Part shown: piece by piece, positions 1-7,398 of the stretch | Layout: each line of letters begins with the position of its first letter | How positions within the stretch are numbered: the first letter of the stretch is position 1 | NCBI GenBank assembly: GCA_031292615.1 | Contig: JARLGT010000114.1 | Span: 1-59,442 of the forward strand | DNA: 59,442 nucleotides | Direction of reading: 5' to 3' | Source: Coriobacteriia bacterium | Lineage (GTDB): Bacteria; Actinomycetota; Coriobacteriia; Anaerosomatales; JAAXUF01 | Made by a program: the position numbers and the translations under genes | The notes under the pieces: model-generated | Seen by the model: the letters and a program-made list of their open reading frames with translations, nothing else | Told to the model about the DNA's origin: nothing | Database searches by the model: none

Positions 1-857
1 CGCCACCCGACAGCGCCGCTCGCCTCAACAGCGCGAACGGCGATCATCTTGGCAACCTGCACGGGCGAGAGAGTCCAAGAGGCACTGCCGTGAGTTATCC
101 GGACGGGCTGAGCAATCATCGTCTCGACCACCAGCCGAGCGCGTTGTGCCGACGCATCGGTCACTCGAGCCGGCAGAATCGTGGCGTGCACGGGCACGAT
201 GCGGTTCTGCGAGGTGAAGGCCGCAAGTAGGTCAGCGGCCAGCCGCGAGCGGTCGACAGCGCTGCCGGCGGCGGAGCGTTTGGCCTGCACCGTCGTCCCC
301 GAGAGCTGCACCGCGGCATCGCGCGCGGGCACGTCGACGACGCCTGTTATCTTGCTCATCGCCGCGTCCAGTTTCGCGGGCTCCGCGCTCGGCGATGCGG
401 GAAGGCTTTCGCCGCCAAACCACGAGCTCCATCGTTGGTCGAGTGAGCCGATCGGCCCTCCACTCCGGCCGACTGCCATCGCACGCACAACGAGCTTGTC
501 GCAGTCGAACGAGAGCCCGACGTCGGAGGCCTTCACCGGCCAGGAGTGTGCGCCATCACTGACCGTCACGGGGACTGCAACGAGTCTGGGGAGCTGTTGC
601 TTGAGCGTATCCGCAGCGGCGGTAGGGGTCTTGCCGCCGATGTCGACACCCGCGACGGTCACCCCCGGGTGGACGCGACCAAAGCTCGTCGCGATTTCGA
701 CGCCTGAAACGAGAAGCAGCACGGCCGCCAAGCACGCAAGAACCCGAGTCGCGAAGCGCGACTTGCCAGCGGGCTGTCGTGCGCTGCTCGTACGACCTCG
801 TCGGCTCGACGATTCCTGAGGCATCGAATCAAGCGAAGTATCTAATTGGCTCACCAT
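1..857 (-). CDS. VanW-family protein with PG-binding repeat (partial, 3' end outside window)
   Basis: The visible 285 residues begin with a short basic tail, one membrane segment (about residues 28-48) and then the hallmark GRVHPGVTVAGVDIGGKT stretch of the YoaR/VanW putative peptidoglycan-binding domain (PF12229 type). The rest of that domain follows, and the VanW domain itself would lie beyond the window edge. It is probably a membrane-anchored extracellular cell-wall protein of unknown activity. ATG at 857 was chosen over ATG at 824 because a GAGGGA Shine-Dalgarno lies about 8 bases upstream of it and none precedes the other. It is encoded downstream of uppP on the same strand but separated by a 341-base gap, so it may be transcribed separately. 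What is seen: signature motif, TM anchor, RBS. Function beyond wall association is inferred. Confidence 0.85.
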   Translation of the reverse strand, partial: MVSQLDTSLDSMPQESSSRRGRTSSARQPAGKSRFATRVLACLAAVLLLVSGVEIATSFGRVHPGVTVAGVDIGGKTPTAAADTLKQQLPRLVAVPVTVSDGAHSWPVKASDVGLSFDCDKLVVRAMAVGRSGGPIGSLDQRWSSWFGGESLPASPSAEPAKLDAAMSKITGVVDVPARDAAVQLSGTTVQAKRSAAGSAVDRSRLAADLLAAFTSQNRIVPVHATILPARVTDASAQRARLVVETMIAQPVRITHGSASWTLSPVQVAKMIAVRAVEASGAVGW

Positions 858-1198
858 GCGTTGCGCATCCCTCTGGTATGAATGCCACGCCATGGCGATC
901 GGTTGACCGACATGGTTTCCGTGACGGGCTCCAAGTGCGAGACACGGGCTTACCGACCTCCACAACGGCTTCGCCGCCTAGGTCGCTTTACATGGGGACG
1001 AGTCGCCCCCGCCGGCTACCCGGCACGATCCGACGCCGCTCCCTTTCGGGACCAATCACGCTGCACGCGAACAACAGTTCAGAGGCCAAGAGGTGCCTCG
1101 GCGTCGAACGGGCATTCTATCGTCCCGCTTATGAGGGTTCGATGAGAGTCGGGTTTTAGTTCAGGGCACCGGCTTGGCGCGCGCGGCGAACGCAGGGC
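858..1198 (-). other. 341-base intergenic region, possible structured leader of the VanW-type gene
   Basis: No convincing coding frame is present. Read on the minus strand toward the VanW-type gene, the stretch is rich in short GC hairpins: TCCC-GAAA-GGGA near 1045, CCGG-GTAG-CCGG near 1020, GACCT/AGGTC around 957-982 enclosing GGCGGCGAAGCCG. I looked for the consensus of the c-di-GMP-I, c-di-AMP, cobalamin and glycine riboswitches and did not find them. It could be an unassigned leader RNA or simply GC-rich spacer. Confidence 0.3.
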
Positions 1199-2092
1199 TC
1201 AGCCGCGTACGAAGAAGACGACGATCACCAGCGCTCCAAATGCTAGGCGGTACCACATGAAGATCGCGAACGAATTGCGCTTCACGTAGGCCAACATCCA
1301 ACGCATCACGAACACCGACGAGATGGCGGCGGCGAGGAATCCGAGCAGCCAGTCGACGGAGAGCAGCGTGTGGACAGACTCGTGGCGCAGGCCGAACACC
1401 GCAGCACCACCGATGATGGGGGCCGCCGCCATGAAGGAGTACCGCGCGACGGACTCACGGTCGAAGCCGAGCAGTCGGCCGGCTGTCATCGTCGAGCCCG
1501 ACCGCGAGACACCCGGGATGAGCGCGAGCGCCTGCGCAAGGCCCACCGTGAGCGCCTGCCACCAGTTCATCGTCTCGAGGGGCTCCTTGCGTGCGACGAA
1601 CTTGTCTGCGGCCCAGAGCAGCACACCAAACCCCATGAGGCACACGCCGAGAAGCAGCGGTGCGTAGTGGAAGGTCGATGCGTCCAGACCGGTCCGCGTC
1701 GCACCGGCAATATCCGGCGTTGAAAGGAACTCGAGCTTCGCGTCGAACAGCACGCCGAAGATGGCGCCCGGAATCGAGGTCAGCAGAAGGAATCCGATGA
1801 ACTTGCGTGCAAACCGCGGGCTCTTGAACACGTCGTGGTGCGTAGGGGTGTCCTCGCTCGGAGTACGGCCGAACGCTGCGAGGAACAGGTCGACCCAGTC
1901 GCGCCAGAGCGCAATGACGATGGCGACAAGGCTGCCTGCGTGCAGTGCGATGTCGAACGCGCTGCTCGAGAGCATCGGATCGCTTACGCCGAAGAGCCAC
2001 GGAACTAGTTTGAGGTGCGCGGTCGAAGAAACCGGCAGGAACTCGGCGAGCCCCTGCACGACGCCGAGGATGATGGCCCAAAGATGGGTCAC
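1199..2092 (-). CDS. uppP: Undecaprenyl-diphosphate phosphatase (UppP/BacA)
   Basis: Integral membrane phosphatase that removes one phosphate from undecaprenyl diphosphate, regenerating the lipid carrier for peptidoglycan and other wall polymers; it also gives bacitracin resistance. The 297-residue product has both family signatures: the N-terminal QGLAEFLPVSSTAHL motif with the catalytic glutamate and serines, and GVSRSGSTMTAGR about 190 residues later. Length and the eight or so hydrophobic segments fit the BacA family. The start is GTG at 2092, with GGAGGT eight bases upstream. It is transcribed divergently from the COG4705 gene, and the 297-base region between them holds a cluster of hexamer repeats. 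Downstream on the same strand lies a VanW-family wall gene, consistent with an envelope role. Confidence 0.96.
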   Translation of the reverse strand: MTHLWAIILGVVQGLAEFLPVSSTAHLKLVPWLFGVSDPMLSSSAFDIALHAGSLVAIVIALWRDWVDLFLAAFGRTPSEDTPTHHDVFKSPRFARKFIGFLLLTSIPGAIFGVLFDAKLEFLSTPDIAGATRTGLDASTFHYAPLLLGVCLMGFGVLLWAADKFVARKEPLETMNWWQALTVGLAQALALIPGVSRSGSTMTAGRLLGFDRESVARYSFMAAAPIIGGAAVFGLRHESVHTLLSVDWLLGFLAAAISSVFVMRWMLAYVKRNSFAIFMWYRLAFGALVIVVFFVRG

Positions 2093-2214
2093 GAGACTTT
2101 ACCTCCATGACTTGGCGGACAAATGTCGAGCATCCTGCGTGACAGGACCGTAGCGAACGGTGGCGGGGCGCCAGCCGGCTCGCGGGGTCAGTCCTATAGA
2201 ATCGGCCGATTCGC

Positions 2215-2339
2215 ATGAGAGAACGATGAGAGCGACTCAGGCGAAGACGTCCTCCCCCTGGATTCTCATCACCCGCTCGCTGCGACACGTCTGAATCCGA
2301 TGGCTCCTCTCTCACGTTCCTCTCATCCCGTTCATGAGA
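2215..2339 (+). promoter_or_regulatory. Cluster of ATGAGA/TCTCAT hexamers in a divergent promoter region
   Basis: Five copies of the hexamer occur here: ATGAGA at 2215-2220 and 2226-2231 (direct repeats 11 bases apart, both followed by G), TCTCAT at 2264-2269, and TCTCAT 2321-2326 facing ATGAGA 2334-2339 as a perfect inverted repeat with a 7-base spacer. A TATAGA-like -10 sits at 2195-2200. The 11-base spacing is about one helical turn, as expected for a DNA-binding regulator. The regulator is unknown. Confidence 0.45.
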
Positions 2340-2389
2340 AACAACACTCCGCGTTCAGAAACGAAACACCGATTCCAGGAGGACAACGG

Positions 2390-3274
2390 GTGAGTATCGA
2401 TCCCAAGCTGAGACAGATGCTGAACAAGGTTCCAGAGGTCACAATCTTCTTCTGGATCATCAAGATCCTGTGCACGACCGTGGGCGAGACTGCCGCGGAC
2501 TTTCTCAACGAGACGCTGCACTTCGGGCTGACCGGAACGTCCATCGTCGCCGGCGCACTGCTCGTCGTCGTGCTCTTCTTTCAATTCCGCGCGAAGAAGT
2601 ACGTCCCCGGCATCTACTGGCTGGCCGTGGTCCTAATCAGCGTCGTAGGCACGCTGATAACCGACAACCTGACCGACGGTCTCGGCGTCTCGCTCGTTAC
2701 CACGACCGCGGTCTTCGCCGTCCTGCTTACGCTGACGTTCATCGCTTGGTACGTGGTCGAGAAGACGCTGTCGGTCCACTCGATTCACACGACACGCCGA
2801 GAAGGCTTCTACTGGCTGACCATCCTGTTCACGTTCGCACTGGGAACTGCCGCCGGTGACCTCGTCGCCGAGAAGTACGACCTCGGCTACCTGACGTCGC
2901 TCTTCATTTTCGCCGGCCTGATCGCGGTGGTCACGGCAGCGCACTTCGCCATCAAGGCCATGCTGTCCGCGCAGCATCGGCACCAGTCGACCAACGCGGT
3001 CTTGGCGTTCTGGATGGCCTACATCCTGACCCGGCCGCTGGGCGCCTCCATCGGCGACTACCTGTCGCAGGCCAAGAGTGACGGTGGCTTGGGCCTCGGC
3101 ACGACCGCAACGAGCTTCATCTTCCTGGGCGCCATCTTGCTTCTGGTCATCTATCTCACGCTCACCAAGAAGGACGAGATCCCCCTCGAAGTGGCGTTGG
3201 CCGAGGACGCCGCCCTCGAAGGCCAGTTGCCATTGGCCGCCGAGCCCGCCCTTGAAGCCGGCGCAACGCGCTAG
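2390..3274 (+). CDS. COG4705-type multi-pass membrane protein (copy 1)
   Basis: A 294-residue, highly hydrophobic protein made of repeated hydrophobic segments. Blocks such as KVPEVTIFFWIIKILCTTVGE and RREGFYWLTILFTFALGTAAGD occur in recognisably duplicated form within the chain, so it looks like an internal repeat protein. It resembles the uncharacterised COG4705 membrane proteins; no biochemical role is established. The first 70 or so residues predict helices with conserved Pro-Glu and Gly-Glu-Thr pairs inside the membrane, which could form a transport path, but that is a guess. GTG at 2390 was chosen because AGGAGG sits seven bases upstream; an ATG at 2300 in the same frame has no such site. 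A close paralogue follows after a strong hairpin. Confidence 0.85.
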   Translation: MSIDPKLRQMLNKVPEVTIFFWIIKILCTTVGETAADFLNETLHFGLTGTSIVAGALLVVVLFFQFRAKKYVPGIYWLAVVLISVVGTLITDNLTDGLGVSLVTTTAVFAVLLTLTFIAWYVVEKTLSVHSIHTTRREGFYWLTILFTFALGTAAGDLVAEKYDLGYLTSLFIFAGLIAVVTAAHFAIKAMLSAQHRHQSTNAVLAFWMAYILTRPLGASIGDYLSQAKSDGGLGLGTTATSFIFLGAILLLVIYLTLTKKDEIPLEVALAEDAALEGQLPLAAEPALEAGATR

Positions 3275-3293
3275 CCGCGAGCCGCGGAACCTC

Positions 3294-3337
3294 GACAAGC
3301 CGATGAGCCCCGAACGGAGTTGGCCCATCGGCTTGTC
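3294..3337 (+). terminator. 12-bp perfect hairpin between the COG4705 paralogues
   Basis: GACAAGCCGATG (3294-3305) pairs perfectly with CATCGGCTTGTC (3326-3337); the stem extends inward with GCC/GGC. No T-run follows, so it may be a Rho-dependent stop, an mRNA stabiliser or a partial terminator. A TACACT -10-like box right after it (3341-3346) suggests that copy 2 has its own promoter. Confidence 0.55.
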
Positions 3338-3385
3338 GGCTACACTGCCCGAATCGTCCACTCTGAATCCAACGTGGGGTCATTC

Positions 3386-4159
3386 ATGCGTAACCAGACG
3401 CGCCTGACCGCTGGCGCTCTCATCTCCAAAGTCCCGGAAGCCACTGTGTACTTCTGGATCACCAAGGTCCTGACCACCGGACTCGGTGAGACAACCTCCG
3501 ACTTCCTGGCACACCGTATCGGGCCGCTACTCGCCGTCAGTCTCGCCGGTGTGGGCCTGCTCATCGCACTTGTCGCCCAGTTCCTCGTGCGCCGGTACGT
3601 GGCGGGCGTCTACTGGCTCGTCGTCGCGATGGTCAGCGTGTTCGGCACCATGGCCGCCGACGTTCTGCACGTGGGCCTCGGCGTCCCCTATCTCGTTTCG
3701 ACCGCCTTCTTCATCGTCGCGCTGGCCGTGGTATTCGCAGCCTGGTATGCCGCCGAGAAGACCCTCTCCATCCACAGTATCTATACGCGGCGCCGCGAGG
3801 CCTTCTACTGGTCGATCGTGCTCATCACGTTCGCTCTGGGAACTGCGGCGGGAGACATGACCGCCATCACGCTGCATCTGGGTTACTTCGCGTCGGGCGT
3901 CCTGTTCGCGGTTCTGATCGCAGTCCCCGCGGTGGGCTATTGGAAGTTTGGCTTGAACGGCGTCTTCGCCTTCTGGTTCGCTTACGTGATGACGCGGCCC
4001 CTCGGCGCATCGTTCGCCGACTGGCTTGCGGTTCCAACAAGCCGAGGCGGTCTGGGATTGGGTACCGGTCCGGTCAGCCTCGTGTTGACCGCGCTCGTGG
4101 TCGCCTTCGTCGCGTACCTCGCTGTCGCCCGCCCGGGAGTTGAGCCGCAGATGGCGTAG
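3386..4159 (+). CDS. COG4705-type multi-pass membrane protein (copy 2)
   Basis: A 257-residue paralogue of the preceding gene. KVPEATVYFWITKVLTTGLGE, RREAFYWSIVLITFALGTAAGD and MTRPLGASFADWLAVP match the equivalent blocks of copy 1 nearly residue for residue, while the tail after the last helix is shorter. The ATG at 3386 follows GTGGGG about nine bases upstream; the in-frame extension to 3320 would run through the upstream hairpin and is unlikely. Tandem duplication with retained intramembrane motifs suggests that both copies are functional, perhaps as a heteromer. No function is known for the family. Confidence 0.85.
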   Translation: MRNQTRLTAGALISKVPEATVYFWITKVLTTGLGETTSDFLAHRIGPLLAVSLAGVGLLIALVAQFLVRRYVAGVYWLVVAMVSVFGTMAADVLHVGLGVPYLVSTAFFIVALAVVFAAWYAAEKTLSIHSIYTRRREAFYWSIVLITFALGTAAGDMTAITLHLGYFASGVLFAVLIAVPAVGYWKFGLNGVFAFWFAYVMTRPLGASFADWLAVPTSRGGLGLGTGPVSLVLTALVVAFVAYLAVARPGVEPQMA

Positions 4160-4354
4160 CGCCCTCCGCGCGCGATCGCTCCTGCTACGCGGCTCTCACC
4201 AGACTCTCATCGGCCGCTTGCTACAACGTGATTGGCGTGCCGGCGGGCCACAGACGCTTCCCCCTCTTCACTCCCCGCTCCGCCGGTACGCCCTAGCCAC
4301 TTCGAGCGCTTCGTGAGAGTCTCGATGCGTCCCAACGGCCGGAGAGGAGCCCGC

Positions 4355-5734
4355 TTGTCCCAAGAAAGCACGCACGGCATGCGGCATCGTTCTCCGCGAA
4401 GCAGCCGACCTGTGGCTCCTCGGCCGAGTGCTCTGACCCGCATGGGACCGATTGCGCCGAGACGCCCCCGCCTACTGCTCGCGATCGTGGCCGCCGCAGT
4501 GGTCGTGGCGGCGATTGCCGTGGGGCTCGGCTACGCGGCCTACCTCAACGCCGCAATCAGCTTCCCGGACTCTTGGGGCGCGAGCCAGCTGGCCAACCAG
4601 CTTGCCGGTTCGTCGATGCAGTCCAACAACGTGCTGATCGCGAGTGTCGAAGCCACGAGCGGCAACTCCGCGACTGGCACGGGATCCCTCGTACTCGTGC
4701 ATCTCGACCCAGCGCACGGACGCGTGTGGGAGCTATGGATACCGCCGGACGTGCAGTCGCTCGTGGCTGGCTACGGCTACGTTCCGATGAGCGACGCGCA
4801 TCTCTACGGCGGATCGGCAGGAACGGTCAAGGCCGTCAAGCGACTCACGGGACTGTCGATCAACGAGTATGTCGAAGTCAACCCTCAAGCGATTCGTACG
4901 CTGACGGAGTACTACGGCGGCGCGTGGGTCAACGTTCCAACCGCGATACAGTCGGTGCAATCCGGCTCCGCTCCCAGCTATCCCATAACCAGCGTGTTGG
5001 CTGGTTGGCAGAGAGTCGATGCCGAGCAGGCACTGACGCTCATGCGCGTCACGCCCGCGTTCGCCGATCCCGACTACGCGCTCATCCAAGACCAGCAGCT
5101 CGTGGTCACGGCGCTGGCCACTGAGGTCGGCGCGAGCCCGAGCGAGATCCCGGGTGCGGTTCGCGTGGTCGCGCCATACCTGAAGACAACCATGAGTCTC
5201 AACGAGCTGCTTTCGCTGGGAAGTGCGCTGCGCAGCGGCGGCCCGTCGATCGACTCGGCAGTCGTCATCGGGACCCGGACGGGCAAGGTCGTTGTGCCCG
5301 ATACCAAGATTCTCAAGCGACTGATCGCCGCCATGCAGGCAGGGCAACCGTTCGGCATTCCGGGGGCAACGCTGGCGGGTGCTGCGGCCCAGTCGGCGGC
5401 CGTAGTGTCGAGCAAGCCGGCGTCCCAGGTCAGGGTCACTGTCAAGAACGGTTCCGGGCTCTCGGGAGCGGCCAAGCAGGCGGCCGGCGTGCTCCAGACT
5501 CACGGGTTCGCCATCCTGAGCACCGGCAACGCCAACATCAACGTCTACAACCAGACGTACGTGGTCTATCACGCCGACAAGAGCCTCGCGGAGCTAGTCG
5601 CCCAGTACTTGCAGCCCGGCGTGAAGATCGTGCCGGCAGCGGGGCTCTACAGCTTCCCCGGAGACGTGCTGGTGATGGTGGGCAAGGACTGGGACCTCAG
5701 CAAGGCGCCGGTCGCGCCAATCCAGACCAAGTAG
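4355..5734 (+). CDS. LCP-like envelope protein with LytR_C domain, catalytic residues lost
   Basis: A 459-residue protein: a basic N-terminal tail, one membrane segment, an extracellular LytR-CpsA-Psr (LCP)-like domain, a linker, and a C-terminal LytR_C domain (VRVTVKNGSGLSGAAKQAAG onward). LCP enzymes transfer wall teichoic acid-type polymers to peptidoglycan and need several arginines and aspartates that hold the pyrophosphate. Here the expected R-S-D-T block reads GTGS, the expected IPRD reads IPPD, and the arginines before the RQQ-type motif are replaced (DYALIQDQQ). The fold pattern remains, so this looks like a pseudoenzyme that may bind rather than transfer. Start is uncertain: TTG at 4355 has GGAGAGGAG just upstream; ATG at 4325 or 4442 are alternatives. 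The gene stands alone, downstream of the COG4705 pair. Confidence 0.82.
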   Translation: MSQESTHGMRHRSPRSSRPVAPRPSALTRMGPIAPRRPRLLLAIVAAAVVVAAIAVGLGYAAYLNAAISFPDSWGASQLANQLAGSSMQSNNVLIASVEATSGNSATGTGSLVLVHLDPAHGRVWELWIPPDVQSLVAGYGYVPMSDAHLYGGSAGTVKAVKRLTGLSINEYVEVNPQAIRTLTEYYGGAWVNVPTAIQSVQSGSAPSYPITSVLAGWQRVDAEQALTLMRVTPAFADPDYALIQDQQLVVTALATEVGASPSEIPGAVRVVAPYLKTTMSLNELLSLGSALRSGGPSIDSAVVIGTRTGKVVVPDTKILKRLIAAMQAGQPFGIPGATLAGAAAQSAAVVSSKPASQVRVTVKNGSGLSGAAKQAAGVLQTHGFAILSTGNANINVYNQTYVVYHADKSLAELVAQYLQPGVKIVPAAGLYSFPGDVLVMVGKDWDLSKAPVAPIQTK

Positions 5735-5791
5735 CTTGCCCCGCGCCAGCCGTTTGCGGCTCGCTGCGCCGGGGGGCCCTCTTGCGCCGTG

Positions 5792-7372
5792 CTACAGCTC
5801 GATTCGCCCTTGCTCGTAGAGCCGCACGCATGCCTCAACCACGGCCGGATCGAACGCTCCGTTTCCGCGTTTGATCTCCTCGATTGCAGCGTCGAGTCCG
5901 ATCGCCGGGCGATGCGGGCGATGCGACGACAGCGCCTCCACCACATCGGCCACACCCAGGATCCGGGCCAGAATACCGATCTGGTCGCCGACCAACCCGT
6001 TGGGATATCCGGTCCCGTCCATCCGCTCGTGGTGCTGCAGCACGATGTCGGCCACCGGCCACGGAAACGCGATGTCCTTGAGGATCTCGTAGCCCGCCTG
6101 CGAATGTTGCTTGACGATGGCGTACTGCGTTTCATCGAGCCGGTCGGGCTTGGCCAAGATCTCGACCGGTACCTTCATCTTGCCGACGTCGTGAACCAGT
6201 CCCGTGACCTCGATGGCGACCATGTCGTCGCCCGAGAGCCCCATCTCCCCCGCGATCATCTTGGCCAGTCTCGCTACGCGCTCCTGATGGCCCTGCGTGT
6301 ACGGGTCGCGGACTTCCACGACGCGGCCGATCGCCTCGGTGACGTCCATGACCATCTGCTCGAGGCGCATGCTCGCCAGCCCTAGCGACTGCGAGGCTCG
6401 CTTGGTTGTGCGGTGTGCTCGCTGGCTCGAGATGCCGAAGCCGATACTGTCGGCCAGCTCCTCGAACAGCTGGCGCTCGTCGTCGCCAAACGTGTTGACC
6501 TCACGTCCCCACATCTCGAGCGCGCCGACAACCACGCCGTCTACGCAGATGGGAAGATCGAGCGAGGCATGGAAGCCGCGCGCGAGCGCCGCGCGCTTCC
6601 ACTCGGCGCGCGTCTTCCAGGTCTTGAGGTTGCGGATGTCGACCGTGCGCTCCTCGCGGATGCACGTCACTATCGGCGTCTTGCTGATCTGGCCGACGTC
6701 CCAGCTCACGTCACCCAGCGACTCAATGAAGCCATGGTCGCCAGCTTTCGCCGCGACGCGCACGGACTTCTTTGCGTCGCTGGCCGCCAGGCCCACCCAC
6801 GCCATCGGATACCCGGTGGCCACGATCAGCTCGCAGACGTCTTGCAGCAGCGAGTCTTCGTCGGCGGCGCGCACGAGTACTTTGTCGGTCAGACTCAGGA
6901 GGCGCAGGCCACGCGCTGCGCGGTCGAGCTTGGCGTTGGCGCTCTTGAGCCGACGCGTGGTGCGCGACAGTGTCTGCTCGGACTCCTTGCGCTCGCTGAT
7001 GTCTTCGTAGATGGCGAGCACATGGTCGGGTGTCGGGCGGTTGGCGTGGATGTGCAACCAGGTGTCGAGCGGGCCAACCAGCAGGTCGATCTCCTCAGGC
7101 GCGCCGGTACGCGCGATGCGGGCGTACATCTCGAACAGCTCGGGATTGGACTCGCGCAGCCCTGGGATGATGACGCTCGCACGCTTGCCGATCACGTCGC
7201 GAAGCCCCGTCAGCCGGTAGAAGGCGGGATTCACGTCGAGGTAGACCCAGTCGACCAAGCCCTGGTCGTCGGTGACCATCTCAAAGTAGGCGACGCCGTC
7301 GAGCATGTGCTCGAACAAGAACGCTAGGCGCTCGCTTGTAGCGCGAGTGTCAGCGGCTGCGTGCTGGGTCAT
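5792..7372 (-). CDS. PAS-GAF-HD-GYP c-di-GMP phosphodiesterase
   Basis: A 526-residue cytoplasmic sensor protein. Order: PAS domain (about 5-135, ending in the typical YEDISERK), a short coiled stretch, GAF domain (about 165-310) and HD-GYP domain (about 335-526). The HD-GYP part has HDVGK and HHERMDGTGYPNG, the metal-binding and GYP motifs of the family that hydrolyses c-di-GMP to pGpG and GMP. It carries no GGDEF or EAL partner. ATG at 7372 was chosen because GGGGGAG lies eight bases upstream and it clears the stop of the preceding gene by 26 bases; ATG at 7438 would overlap that gene. Its neighbour upstream is a paralogue with the same output domain and a different sensory half, so the two likely answer different signals. 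Confidence 0.93.
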   Translation of the reverse strand: MTQHAAADTRATSERLAFLFEHMLDGVAYFEMVTDDQGLVDWVYLDVNPAFYRLTGLRDVIGKRASVIIPGLRESNPELFEMYARIARTGAPEEIDLLVGPLDTWLHIHANRPTPDHVLAIYEDISERKESEQTLSRTTRRLKSANAKLDRAARGLRLLSLTDKVLVRAADEDSLLQDVCELIVATGYPMAWVGLAASDAKKSVRVAAKAGDHGFIESLGDVSWDVGQISKTPIVTCIREERTVDIRNLKTWKTRAEWKRAALARGFHASLDLPICVDGVVVGALEMWGREVNTFGDDERQLFEELADSIGFGISSQRAHRTTKRASQSLGLASMRLEQMVMDVTEAIGRVVEVRDPYTQGHQERVARLAKMIAGEMGLSGDDMVAIEVTGLVHDVGKMKVPVEILAKPDRLDETQYAIVKQHSQAGYEILKDIAFPWPVADIVLQHHERMDGTGYPNGLVGDQIGILARILGVADVVEALSSHRPHRPAIGLDAAIEEIKRGNGAFDPAVVEACVRLYEQGRIEL

Positions 7373-7398
7373 GCCCCACTCCCCCATCGAGCGATCGA

